DNA of 64,000 nucleotides from assembly GCA_963777165.1 (NCBI GenBank), contig CAVZPO010000023.1, positions 434,001 through 498,000 of the forward strand. The letters run 5' to 3'. A program made the translations under genes and the position numbers. This DNA comes from DYJB01 sp963777165. GTDB lineage: Bacteria; Chloroflexota; Anaerolineae; Anaerolineales; E44-bin32. The notes under the pieces were generated by a model that did no database searches, was not told the DNA's origin, and saw nothing but the letters and a program-made list of their open reading frames with translations. Shown one piece after another: positions 53,361-61,040 of the stretch (the first letter of the stretch is position 1; each line of letters starts with the position of its first letter).

Positions 53361-54647
53361 GTGATGGCCATGAATCGTCTTGGCTTCCACTATTACCCCG
53401 ACGACCAGCACTTCACCGAGAAGGACCTCTCGGCCTGGCTGCCCGCCCTCTCCGCGCTCGGCGCCGGCTGGCTGACCGTCCGCAGCTCGGCCTCGCGTGC
53501 CGTCCCGGAGCCGTTCCTGCGCGGCCTTCTCGAGGCCGGTATCGCGCCGATCATCACCCTCCCCCTGCGCCTGGCCTCGATCCGGCCGGCGGAACTCAGC
53601 GGACTCCTCGAGGCATACGCCCATTGGGGGGTCCGGCACGTCGTCATTGGTGATCGCCCGAACACGCGGGCGCAATGGGAGCCGGCCGAATGGGGGCGTT
53701 CGGCGCTCGTCGAGCGCTACCTCGATCGGCTGATCCCCTTCCTGCAGGCCCAGCGGACCGCAGGCCTTCAGCCCGTTATGCCAGCCCTGGAACCGGGCGG
53801 CGACTACTGGGATACAGCCTTCCTGGCAAGCACGTTGGCCGCACTCCAGCGCAGGGGACAGCAGTCCCTCGTGCGCGATCTGGCCATCGGGATGTATGCC
53901 TGGTCGTCCGGCCGATCGCTGGATTGGGGGCGCGGAGGCGCCCGCGCGTGGCCTTCCGTGCGCCCGTACCACAACGCAACCGATGCACAGGATCAGCGCG
54001 GCTTCCGGGCTTTCGATTGGTACGCGCAAATCGCGAATGAGGCGGTTGGGCGTTCCCTCCCGATGCTGGTCCTCGGCGGCGGGATCGGGCAGGCGTGGGA
54101 TCCGGAATCAGACTCCGAGACCGGCGACCTGATCGGGATGGTTAAGGCGCTCACCACGGCCGACGTCCCGGACTCGCTTCTGGCCTTCAACGTTTACCTG
54201 CTGTGCGCCGACCCCGAAGCTGCGGAACATTCGTCGGCCCTGTATGCCGATCCGAGCTCGCCGCGCGCCGCTGCCCGCGCCCTGTTCGCTCACGCGGCGC
54301 AGTCGGCAGGCGAAGCGGCGCCCAAGACGGCCAGGACCATCAGCCACTACTTGCTGCTGCCCACGAATGGAACCCTGGGACAAGACGAGTGGAATGCGCT
54401 GGCGGAGTACGTCCTCGTCTGGCGGCCCGTGATCGGGTTCTCGATCAGCGAGGCCAGCCTGGCCTCCGAAGTGACGCTGGTGGGCGACAGCCGTGCGCTG
54501 CCCGTCAGCGTAGAAGACGACCTACGCGTCGCCGGATGCGTCGTCCGGCGAGTCATCCCTCAAGCCACGTCGGGGCCCGCCTCGGTGGTGTCGCCCGCTG
54601 CGGCCCCGGGCCCTTCGATTCTTGCCGCAGGAGTCAGCCATGGATAA
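53361..54647 (+). CDS. TIM-barrel glycosidase-like protein (probably non-catalytic)
   Basis: A 428-aa cytosolic protein that I cannot place in a named family. The sequence has a barrel-like rhythm: RLGFHYYPDDQHFTEKDLSA, GAGWLTVRSSASRAVPEPFL, EAGIAPIITLPLRLASIRPA, HWGVRHVVIGDRPNTRAQWE, RSLPMLVLGGGIGQAWDPES. This resembles clan GH-A glycosidases. In those enzymes the acid/base Glu sits in an NEP motif, while here the same place reads DRP, and no nucleophile Glu is evident. It may thus be a binding rather than catalytic barrel. The GTG at 53361 (AAGGA upstream) or the ATG at 53364 starts it. Its last 8 bases overlap the ftsZ start. Confidence 0.6.
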   Translation: MMAMNRLGFHYYPDDQHFTEKDLSAWLPALSALGAGWLTVRSSASRAVPEPFLRGLLEAGIAPIITLPLRLASIRPAELSGLLEAYAHWGVRHVVIGDRPNTRAQWEPAEWGRSALVERYLDRLIPFLQAQRTAGLQPVMPALEPGGDYWDTAFLASTLAALQRRGQQSLVRDLAIGMYAWSSGRSLDWGRGGARAWPSVRPYHNATDAQDQRGFRAFDWYAQIANEAVGRSLPMLVLGGGIGQAWDPESDSETGDLIGMVKALTTADVPDSLLAFNVYLLCADPEAAEHSSALYADPSSPRAAARALFAHAAQSAGEAAPKTARTISHYLLLPTNGTLGQDEWNALAEYVLVWRPVIGFSISEASLASEVTLVGDSRALPVSVEDDLRVAGCVVRRVIPQATSGPASVVSPAAAPGPSILAAGVSHG

Positions 54648-55752
54648 CGCACCTCGCACTCCCACCCAGCGCACGATCCCGGCTCAAGAGCCGCCAACCG
54701 TCGGCCAGGCGCGCGTCAAGGTGCTCGGTCTGGGCGGCGGCGGATCGAATGCCGTGAACCGCATGATCGAGCTCGGGCTGACCGGCGTCGAATTCATCGC
54801 CGCCAACACCGATCGTCAGGCGCTGGCCTCGAGCCTGGCGCCCACCCGGCTGGTGCTCGGCCCGCGCGTGACGCGCGGCCTGGGCGCCGGCGGCAATCCG
54901 AAGACCGGAGCGACCGCGGCGATGGAAAGCAGCCGCGAGCTGGCAGCCGCGCTGGCCGGGGCCGACATGGTATTCATCACCGCTGGCATGGGCGGCGGCA
55001 CCGGCACAGGTGCAGCGGCCGTCGCGGCCGAAATCGCTCGCGAAGCCGGTGCCGTCGTGATCGCCGTCGTCACACTCCCGTTCTCATTCGAGATGACCCG
55101 GCGATCGCATAACGCGCTCGATGGTGTGCGGTTGCTTCAACCGCACACTCATACGTTGATCACCGTTCCAAACGATCGACTGTTGCAGGTCGCCCCTCGG
55201 GATGTCAGCCTGGAGGTCGCATTCCGGCTGGCGGATGACGTGCTGCGCCAGGGCGTGCAGGCCGTCTCCGAATTGATTACGCACGCCGGGCTGATCAATG
55301 TAGACTTCGCCCACGTGCGCGCGCTGATGGAGCGCGGCGGAGGCGCGTTGATGGCCGTGGGCGTCGCCGAAGGGCCGGACAAGGCGCGCGACGCCATCCA
55401 CCAGGCCCTGCATCACCCGCTCCTGGGGGTCGACAGCCTGGAGTACGCCAATGGCGCCCTGGTGCACTTCACCGGCGGCGAAGACCTGACCCTGTTCGAG
55501 GTCAGCGAGGCGGTCGATGAGCTGCGCGCTTCGCTGGCGCCGGACACCGACATCATCCTCGGGGCGACGACCGAGCCTTCGATGGAGGGCCGAACCCAGG
55601 TCATCCTGATCGTGACCGGGATCGGTGGTCGCCCGATGCCGGCGACGGTCGAGCGCGTCCCGCAGACGGCCTCGCTGGCCGCTGCACCCGCTGCCGAAGA
55701 TGATCTCGACCTGCCGACCTTCCTGCGCCGGCGGGTCGCCGTCGGCTCATGA
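54640..55752 (+). CDS. ftsZ: FtsZ-like tubulin homologue with altered T7 loop
   Basis: The 370-aa protein is a clear FtsZ: VKVLGLGGGGSNAVNRMIEL (T1), FIAANTDRQAL, AGMGGGTGTGAA (tubulin signature, 118-124), LPFSFEMTRRS and LITVPNDRLLQVAP. The C-terminal peptide DLDLPTFLRRR matches the conserved FtsZ tail, but the linker before it is very short. In the T7 loop, GLINVDFAHVRALM, the second catalytic Asp (E. coli D212) is His225, whereas D209 is kept as Asp222. D212 changes in E. coli FtsZ strongly reduce GTPase activity. With sigma-54 control and no dcw genes nearby, this looks like a second, specialised FtsZ rather than the division copy, but that cannot be proven here. Confidence 0.9.
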   Translation: MDNAPRTPTQRTIPAQEPPTVGQARVKVLGLGGGGSNAVNRMIELGLTGVEFIAANTDRQALASSLAPTRLVLGPRVTRGLGAGGNPKTGATAAMESSRELAAALAGADMVFITAGMGGGTGTGAAAVAAEIAREAGAVVIAVVTLPFSFEMTRRSHNALDGVRLLQPHTHTLITVPNDRLLQVAPRDVSLEVAFRLADDVLRQGVQAVSELITHAGLINVDFAHVRALMERGGGALMAVGVAEGPDKARDAIHQALHHPLLGVDSLEYANGALVHFTGGEDLTLFEVSEAVDELRASLAPDTDIILGATTEPSMEGRTQVILIVTGIGGRPMPATVERVPQTASLAAAPAAEDDLDLPTFLRRRVAVGS

Positions 55753-55763
55753 GGAGGCAGGGC

Positions 55764-55991
55764 ATGGACCCAGACGCCATCGCCCGCGTCACGAAGGAAG
55801 TCGTCCGGACGTATGGGGAGATGCAGGGCGTCACCCCGACCGTCCGCCGCGAGACCCAGGCGACGCAGGAACATTACATCTTGACCTACAAGGCCAGGGT
55901 CAGCGTCCCCGGTGGAAAACAAATGAGCCGGATCGTTCGGGTGACCGCCGATTCGCGCGGCCGCGTACAGCGCATCAGCACCTCGAGGTAG
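55764..55991 (+). CDS. Small protein of unknown function downstream of ftsZ
   Basis: A 75-aa protein starting at the ATG at 55764 with GAGGAGG seven bases upstream; an ATG at 55749 overlapping the ftsZ stop is the alternative (80 aa). It reads DPDAIARVTKEVVRTYGEMQ, then a beta-rich stretch HYILTYKARVSVPGGKQMSR and IVRVTADSRGRVQRIS. There are no membrane segments or known motifs that I recognise. It sits 11 bases after ftsZ and 2 bases before the next gene, so it belongs to the sigma-54-driven operon. Confidence 0.65.
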   Translation: MDPDAIARVTKEVVRTYGEMQGVTPTVRRETQATQEHYILTYKARVSVPGGKQMSRIVRVTADSRGRVQRISTSR

Positions 55992-55993
55992 CG

Positions 55994-56194
55994 ATGACCA
56001 CACTTGCGCCCACTTGCCCATCGGCCGTCCGCCTGTTCTTCTGGCGGGTCGCCGCGTGGCTCACGGAGTTCGCCCTCCGGCACCGGGCTGGGATGACTGC
56101 CGCCTGGCCCTACTTGCAGTTCGTGGCGGGTGGGCTGACCGCCTACGCCATCGGGCGGCTGATTGGTGCGTGGGCGATGAAAGGCATGCCCTGA
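55994..56194 (+). CDS. Small membrane protein ending the FtsZ operon
   Basis: A 66-aa protein with an amphipathic N-terminal half (VRLFFWRVAAWLTEFALRHR) and one membrane helix (WPYLQFVAGGLTAYAIGRLI, ~38-57). GAGG lies four bases before the ATG at 55994, which begins 2 bases after the previous stop. No family is recognised. It is followed by a clear terminator at 56235. Its position suggests a membrane anchor or accessory of the FtsZ-like protein. Confidence 0.6.
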   Translation: MTTLAPTCPSAVRLFFWRVAAWLTEFALRHRAGMTAAWPYLQFVAGGLTAYAIGRLIGAWAMKGMP

Positions 56195-56234
56195 TTGCTG
56201 CGCGGCCCTACCCGCGTGCGACATCGTCCTCTCA

Positions 56235-56260
56235 CAGGCCCGCCGCTCCAGGCGGGCCTG
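56235..56260 (+). terminator. Terminator of the FtsZ operon
   Basis: Stem CAGGCCCGCC / GGCGGGCCTG with a 6-base loop, followed by TTCGTCTT. Confidence 0.85.
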
Positions 56261-56395
56261 TTCGTCTTGACCCGTGCGGCGCTCTGGGTTCATTCGAGCC
56301 ATATCGACAAGCCAACGGCGCTCTAGAAAACCCGTCGTGACGCACCTGGTGCGCTAGTCGTTCGCGCGCTACCCGTTCCGGCATGGCCAGTGAGT

Positions 56396-56424
56396 TTGCG
56401 GCCTCCCAATCGCCAAGGTACAAT
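56396..56424 (+). promoter_or_regulatory. Sigma-70-type promoter of the LCP-like gene
   Basis: TTGCGG (56396-56401), 17 bases and TACAAT (56419-56424), 33 bases before the ATG at 56457. Confidence 0.6.
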
Positions 56425-56456
56425 CCGCGTTCGAGGGTATTCAACCACCAACGCCT

Positions 56457-57188
56457 ATGGGACGCCGCGCCCAGCTGAAGCTGCTCTTTCTCGTCATCAT
56501 GGTGGGCTTCGTGCTCGGTTTGCTCAGCGTCGTCCTCGACCGCCTCGAGGCCGGTGAGAGCGGCGGCACGCCGACGGCACCCGCGGGACTTGGGCAGACA
56601 ACCATCCTCGTCCTCGGCGTCGACCGGTTCGATCAGCCCCCGGCGTTGCGCGCCATCTGGTTCGTCACCTTCCGGCCGCCCGGCCGCAGCGTCTTCCTGT
56701 ACGGCCTGCCCACGAACGCGCCGATCCAGGGCCAGGACCTGGTGACCCTTGGAGCGCTGTTCGCCTGGTCCTCTGAGCGCGGCGTCGATCCGCTGTTCCT
56801 GGACACGCTGGCGCGCACTGTCCCGCTGCAGCCCGATGCCACCGTGCTGATGGACGAAACCGCCTTCGCCGCGCTGGTGGACTTCGTCGGAGGTGTGGAA
56901 CTCAACGGGACGACCTTTGGCGGGAACGAAGTGCTGGGGTTTCTCAGCCTGGTAATTGAAGAGCCCGAGGCCTCGCTGGCTTCCCAGTCTCGCCTGATCG
57001 AGGCGATGGTCCGACGCCTCCCGGCCCTGGGCGCTCTTCCGGATGTGAGCCCGCTTCAGTGGCTGGTCCCGGACCACGCGCACCTGACGCTGCCGGTCAA
57101 CCAACTGGTCGGGCTGCTCTCGCCGCTTCTGCCCGTCGAACCGACCGAGGTTCACGTCGATCGCTGGTCGCCCCAGACGGCGCCCTGA
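56457..57188 (+). CDS. LytR-CpsA-Psr (LCP)-like protein, divergent
   Basis: A 243-aa protein with an N-terminal membrane anchor (LKLLFLVIMVGFVLGLLSVV) and an extracytoplasmic domain. TTILVLGVDRFDQPPALRAI matches the LCP opening (iLLlGvDr...), FVTFRPPGRSVFLYGLPTNA takes the place of the LCP SiPRDt block, and FAALVDFVGGVELNG matches the family GGV motif. The Arg and Asp residues that bind pyrophosphate in active LCP enzymes (R-x-D around the GvD and PRD motifs) are poorly kept, so it may have lost ligase activity. Family activity is attaching glycopolymers to peptidoglycan. It lies downstream of the FtsZ operon terminator with its own promoter. Confidence 0.6.
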   Translation: MGRRAQLKLLFLVIMVGFVLGLLSVVLDRLEAGESGGTPTAPAGLGQTTILVLGVDRFDQPPALRAIWFVTFRPPGRSVFLYGLPTNAPIQGQDLVTLGALFAWSSERGVDPLFLDTLARTVPLQPDATVLMDETAFAALVDFVGGVELNGTTFGGNEVLGFLSLVIEEPEASLASQSRLIEAMVRRLPALGALPDVSPLQWLVPDHAHLTLPVNQLVGLLSPLLPVEPTEVHVDRWSPQTAP

Positions 57189-57418
57189 GGCATGTCCGAG
57201 AGGGAATCCAAGGCACTTCCTCGCTTGCACTCTGCACAAAGTGCCGCTATTCTACGACGGTAGACCAGCGGTGCACCTGCCGGGGCGTCGGCGGTGAGGA
57301 CGACGCACGCGGCTTCGCGTGTGATCCCCCAAGCGAACGACGGACGCCGAACGGTTCGCCACCTTTCCCGCCTCGCCGGGTTTACACTGCTGAGATTGAA
57401 ACCTTCACGGAGGAAGCC

Positions 57419-58165
57419 ATGAAGAAGTTCGCCCTTGTGTCGCTGATCGTCCTGGCCGCGTTGGCCCTGTCCGCCTGCGGCGGCGGCGCCGCCGACAAGG
57501 TCCAGGTCGCCACCGACGCCACCTGGCCGCCATTCGAATACGTGGACGAGACCTCGAAGCAGATCGTAGGCTTCGATGTCGACCTGATGAATGCCATTGC
57601 CGCGGAGACCGGCCTCGAGGTGGAGTTCGTCAACGTCAGCTGGGATCCTCTCCTGGCGGGCATGGCGGAATGCACGTACGACGCTGCGATCTCCGCCATG
57701 ACCATCACCGAAGAGCGCAAGCAGCAGTTCCTGTTCACGGATCCGTACTTCGCCGCGGGTCAGATCGTGGCCGTGCGCCTCGAGAACACCGACATCGCCG
57801 GCAAGGACGACCTGGTCGGCAAGGTCGTGGGAGCGCAGCTCGGGACGACCGGCGCCATCGAGGTCGAGGGCATATCAGGTGCGACGCTGAAGACCTACGA
57901 TGACATCGGCCTGGCGATCCAGGACCTGATCAACGGGCAGGTGGACGCCGTCGTCGCCGACAACCCGCTGATTATCGAGTATGTCGGTCAGAACGCGGAC
58001 ACCCTGAAGACCGCCGGTGAGGCGTTCACCGATGAGTTCTACGGCATCGCCGTCTGCAAGGATCAGGCCGACCTGCAGGCCAAGCTCAACCAAGGACTGG
58101 CCGCGGTCAAGGCCGCGGGTGTGATCGATACACTGACCGTCAAGTGGATTGCTGCGGGTAAGTAG
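57419..58165 (+). CDS. Polar amino-acid ABC transporter substrate-binding lipoprotein
   Basis: The 248-aa protein opens MKKFALVSLIVLAALALSAC, a signal peptide with lipobox (LSAC). The mature protein is a family 3 solute-binding fold: VQVATDATWPPFEYVDETSK, IVGFDVDLMNAIAAETGLEV, WDPLLAGMAECTYDAAISAM and TITEERKQQFLFTDPYFAAG. The Asp and Arg contacts for the amino-acid carboxylate and amine appear in this set. It probably binds a polar amino acid such as glutamine, glutamate or histidine. AGGAAG precedes the ATG at 57419. A hairpin separates it from the permease gene. Confidence 0.93.
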   Translation: MKKFALVSLIVLAALALSACGGGAADKVQVATDATWPPFEYVDETSKQIVGFDVDLMNAIAAETGLEVEFVNVSWDPLLAGMAECTYDAAISAMTITEERKQQFLFTDPYFAAGQIVAVRLENTDIAGKDDLVGKVVGAQLGTTGAIEVEGISGATLKTYDDIGLAIQDLINGQVDAVVADNPLIIEYVGQNADTLKTAGEAFTDEFYGIAVCKDQADLQAKLNQGLAAVKAAGVIDTLTVKWIAAGK

Positions 58166-58176
58166 ACGGACCGCAA

Positions 58177-58216
58177 CAAGCGCCTGCGGAGGCCTGACCG
58201 GCTCCGCAGGCGCTTG
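58177..58216 (+). terminator. Hairpin between binding-protein and permease genes
   Basis: A 15-bp stem (58177-58191 with 58202-58216, CAAGCGCCTGCGGAG and complement) and a 10-base loop lie after the binding-protein stop. It is followed by TT-poor sequence and the permease ribosome site, so partial termination or mRNA stabilisation is likely. Confidence 0.75.
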
Positions 58217-58230
58217 CATTAGGAGGGCCC

Positions 58231-59064
58231 ATGAAGCCCAAAGTGCCGGTACTTCCAGCCGCTCCGGAGCGCGAGCTGATGAAGATTCCTGGCGCCGAAC
58301 CCAGCGCGCGCATCGACTCGTGGTGGGGGCTCGTCTTCGGGATTATTGCCCTGACGATCGTGCTGGTTGTGTTCTCCCCGGATCCCTATCGGCGCATCGT
58401 CCTGTTTGTGCGCGACGGCATCGCCATCACATTGACGCTCACGGTTTCATCCTTCTTCCTGGTCTTGTTCGTCGGCCTGGTGGGAGGCCTGGGGAGGATC
58501 TCCAAGAACAAGGCCGTGCGGGGCGTCACCACCCTGTACGTCGAACTGGTGCGCGGCATCCCGCTGCTTGTCCAACTGCTCTACTGGTACTATGCCTTTC
58601 CTTCAATCGTCCACTCGCTGGGCGCATCCCTGAACCTCCCGGCGCTGGAAAACTACCGTGCCAACGCCGTCGCCATGGCAGTGCTTGGGATGACCTTCTG
58701 CTATGGCGCCTACATGACCGAGATCTACCGCGCCGGCATTCAGAGCATCCCCAAGGGCCAGCTGGAGGCCGCCCGAAGCCTGGGCATGTCGTATGTCCAG
58801 GCGATGCGGCACGTGGTCCTGCCTCAAGCGATTCGCGTCATTCTGCCTCCCGTGGGGAACGAATTCATCTCGTTGCTGAAGGACTCATCTCTGGCCAGCG
58901 TCGTCGCGGTCACCGAGCTCACTCGCCGCGGGCGCGAGTTCATGTCCGCCACCTACATGCCGATCGAGACCTGGACGATGGTCGGCCTGCTCTACCTGAT
59001 CATGACCCTGTTCTCGTCCCGGATTGTCGCCTGGAGCGAACGCCGCATGCAGTTCGAGAGGTAG
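58231..59064 (+). CDS. Polar amino-acid ABC transporter permease
   Basis: The 277-aa membrane protein belongs to the HisM/GlnP family. DGIAITLTLTVSSFFLVLFV is the first core helix and VELVRGIPLLVQLLYWYYAF the conserved RGTPLLVQL-like block. IYRAGIQSIPKGQLEAARSL with GMSYVQAMRHVVLPQAIRVI is the EAA coupling loop that contacts the ATPase. VGNEFISLLKDSSLASVVAV completes the family set. AGGAGGG lies seven bases before the ATG. A ~65-residue N-terminal extension with one added helix precedes the core. Confidence 0.93.
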   Translation: MKPKVPVLPAAPERELMKIPGAEPSARIDSWWGLVFGIIALTIVLVVFSPDPYRRIVLFVRDGIAITLTLTVSSFFLVLFVGLVGGLGRISKNKAVRGVTTLYVELVRGIPLLVQLLYWYYAFPSIVHSLGASLNLPALENYRANAVAMAVLGMTFCYGAYMTEIYRAGIQSIPKGQLEAARSLGMSYVQAMRHVVLPQAIRVILPPVGNEFISLLKDSSLASVVAVTELTRRGREFMSATYMPIETWTMVGLLYLIMTLFSSRIVAWSERRMQFER

Positions 59065-59070
59065 CCCGCC

Positions 59071-59805
59071 ATGGAGCCCATCATCCAGATCCACGAGGTT
59101 CACAAGCACTTCGCGCGCGATATTCATGCGCTGCGCGGCGTCAGCCTCGACGTTCAGAAGGGCGAGGTCGTCGTGGTCATCGGGCCCTCGGGGTCGGGCA
59201 AGTCCACGCTGCTGCGCTGCATCAATCGGCTGGAGGAGTACGACCAGGGATCGATTGTGGTCGACGGCATCCCGCTCGACACGGCGGCCAACATCAATGC
59301 CGTGCGGGCGGAAGTCGGGATGGTCTTTCAGTCCTTCAATCTGTTTGCCCACCTCTCGGTTCTCTCAAACGTCATGCTCGCCCAGCGCGTCGTCCGCCAT
59401 CGCGATCCGGCGGAGGCCCGGCGCGTGGCCATGGACTTGCTGGCCAAAGTCGGGATCCCTGAGAAAGCCGAGGCCTATCCTGCGCAGCTTTCCGGCGGCC
59501 AGCAGCAGCGCGTGGCGATCGCCCGTGCCCTGGCGATGAACCCCAAGATCATGCTCTTCGACGAGCCGACGAGCGCGCTCGATCCCGAAATGATCAAGGA
59601 AGTGCTCGACGTCATGCTTGCCCTGGCCCACGAGGGGATGACGATGCTCGTCGTCTCGCATGAGATGGGCTTCGCCCGTGCCGCGGCGCACCGGGCGATC
59701 TTCATGGACGGCGGATTGATTGTCGAGGAGAGCACTCCGGAGAAACTGTTCAGCTCGCCGTCGCACGAACGGACGAAGCTGTTCTTGAGCAAAGTCCTGA
59801 TGTAG
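59071..59805 (+). CDS. Polar amino-acid ABC transporter ATP-binding protein
   Basis: The 244-aa ATPase of the GlnQ/HisP family has Walker A VVIGPSGSGKSTLLRCINRL, Q-loop MVFQSFNLFAHLSVLSNVML, signature LSGGQQQRVAIARALAMNPK, Walker B IMLFDEPTSALDPEMIKEVL and H-loop MLVVSHEMGFARAAAHRAIF. ESTPEKLFSSPSHERTKLFL is the conserved C-terminus. It follows the permease gene by 6 bases and completes the three-gene importer. Confidence 0.95.
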   Translation: MEPIIQIHEVHKHFARDIHALRGVSLDVQKGEVVVVIGPSGSGKSTLLRCINRLEEYDQGSIVVDGIPLDTAANINAVRAEVGMVFQSFNLFAHLSVLSNVMLAQRVVRHRDPAEARRVAMDLLAKVGIPEKAEAYPAQLSGGQQQRVAIARALAMNPKIMLFDEPTSALDPEMIKEVLDVMLALAHEGMTMLVVSHEMGFARAAAHRAIFMDGGLIVEESTPEKLFSSPSHERTKLFLSKVLM

Positions 59806-59830
59806 TCTCCGGTTCATGGCACGTGAATCG

Positions 59831-59856
59831 AACTCGCCGCCCACGGGCGGCGAGTT
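59831..59856. terminator. Hairpin between the ABC transporter and tRNA-Leu
   Basis: AACTCGCCGCCC and its complement form a 12-bp stem with a minimal loop, placed between the convergent ATPase gene and tRNA-Leu. It may end transcription from both sides. Confidence 0.7.
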
Positions 59857-59860
59857 GGTG

Positions 59861-59942
59861 TGCGCTGGGGGGGACTTGAACCCCCACGCCTTGCGGCACA
59901 TGGCCCTCAACCATGCCTGTCTGCCAGTTCCAGCACCAGCGC
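59861..59942 (-). tRNA. tRNA-Leu (anticodon GAG)
   Basis: On the minus strand an 82-base class II tRNA can be folded. Acceptor GCGCTGG pairs with CCAGCGC, the anticodon stem is CATGG/CCATG, and the loop is TT-GAG-GG with anticodon at 59906-59908. A long variable arm around TGCCGCAAGGCG and the T-arm GGGGGTTCAAGTCCCCC follow. Discriminator A is at 59861. CCA is not encoded. GAG reads CUC and CUU leucine codons. Confidence 0.95.
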
Positions 59943-59962
59943 GGAAGCCGACAACGTGGGGT

Positions 59963-59990
59963 ATTATAGCCGCCGACCCTTCGGTGTCAA
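59963..59990 (-). promoter_or_regulatory. Consensus sigma-70 promoter of tRNA-Leu
   Basis: On the minus strand a perfect TTGACA (59985-59990), a 16-base spacer and a perfect TATAAT (59963-59968) lie about 20 bases upstream of the tRNA 5' end. It sits within the 78 bases shared with the divergent plsX gene. Confidence 0.85.
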
Positions 59991-60020
59991 CCCGAACCAC
60001 ACTCTGGGAGACGACACACG

Positions 60021-61040
60021 ATGCGAATCGTCCTCGACGCCATGGGCAGCGACACCCATCCTGATCCTGAGATCGATGCCGCCGCCCAGGCCGCCGACCT
60101 CTGGGGCGACCCGGTGCTTCTGGTTGGTCCCCAGGAGACGTTGGAGGCTCGGCTGCGCGCTGTCGGCGTGGGCCCGGAGCGCGTGCGCGTCGTCCACGCA
60201 CCCGAGGTCCTGGAGATGACCGACAAGCCGGCAGATACGGCCCGCGGCAAGTCCCGCAGTTCGATGGCCGTCGGAATGGAGCTGGTCAAGTCCGGGGAGG
60301 CGGACGCCTTCGTGACCGCCGGCAACACCGGCGGCGCCATGGCCAACGCGCTCTTCCGCATCGGCCGGATCCGCGGCGTCAAGCGCCCGGCGCTTGCAGG
60401 CGTGTTCCCCGTCCGAACCGGCCAGGCGGTCCTGCTGGACATCGGCGCCAACGCCGACGTGCGTCCGGAGTACCTGGTCCAGTTCGCCGTCTTCGGTTCG
60501 CTGTATGCCGAAATCGTCTTCGGCCGTCCCTCACCGCGCGTGGCGCTCCTCTCCAACGGCGAGGAAGCCGGCAAGGGCAACGCGCTCGTCAAGGAGACTT
60601 TCCCCCTCCTGCAAGGAGCCGGACTGAACTTCGTCGGAAACATCGAGCCCAAGGAGTTCTACGCCGGGAAAGCCGACGTAGCCGTAACCGACGGCTTTAC
60701 GGGCAATATTCTGCTCAAGACCTCCGAGGCAGTGGCGTCGTTCCTGATCAGCATCATCCGCGAGCAGATCAAGAGCAGCCCGGTGAGCGCTGTCGGCGGG
60801 CTGCTCGCCAAGCCGGCGTTCAAGCGCGTCGGGGCGCTGCTCGACCCAGCGGAATACGGAGCGGCTCCGCTGCTTGGGATCGACGGGCTGGTGTTCGTCG
60901 GTCACGGTCGCTCCGATGCCCGGGCACTTGTCAGCGCAATGCGTGTGGCCCGGCAAGCCGTCTCCGGTGGCCTGCTGGAGGCGCTGCGCCGAGAGATCCG
61001 AGCCCGGCTATCTCCGGGAGAGGCCGAGGCGCAGGCGTGA
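60021..61040 (+). CDS. plsX: Phosphate acyltransferase PlsX
   Basis: PlsX (339 aa) makes acyl-phosphate from acyl-ACP at the start of phospholipid synthesis. IVLDAMGSDTHPDPEIDAAA is the family N-terminus. SSMAVGMELVKSGEADAFVT, AGNTGGAMANALFRIGRIRG and RPALAGVFPVRTGQAVLLDI follow. LLSNGEEAGKGNALVKETFP, FVGNIEPKEFYAGKADVAVT and DGFTGNILLKTSEAVASFL are the typical central blocks. GGGAG lies upstream of the ATG. Its stop overlaps the fabF GTG (GTGA), a common plsX-fab arrangement. Confidence 0.96.
   Translation: MRIVLDAMGSDTHPDPEIDAAAQAADLWGDPVLLVGPQETLEARLRAVGVGPERVRVVHAPEVLEMTDKPADTARGKSRSSMAVGMELVKSGEADAFVTAGNTGGAMANALFRIGRIRGVKRPALAGVFPVRTGQAVLLDIGANADVRPEYLVQFAVFGSLYAEIVFGRPSPRVALLSNGEEAGKGNALVKETFPLLQGAGLNFVGNIEPKEFYAGKADVAVTDGFTGNILLKTSEAVASFLISIIREQIKSSPVSAVGGLLAKPAFKRVGALLDPAEYGAAPLLGIDGLVFVGHGRSDARALVSAMRVARQAVSGGLLEALRREIRARLSPGEAEAQA

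Noticed and set aside
57200..57235. GGCAC ... TTGCA pair upstream of the polar amino-acid transporter as a third sigma-54 promoter
   Set aside because: The spacing between the GG and GC dinucleotides is several bases too long for a -24/-12 element.
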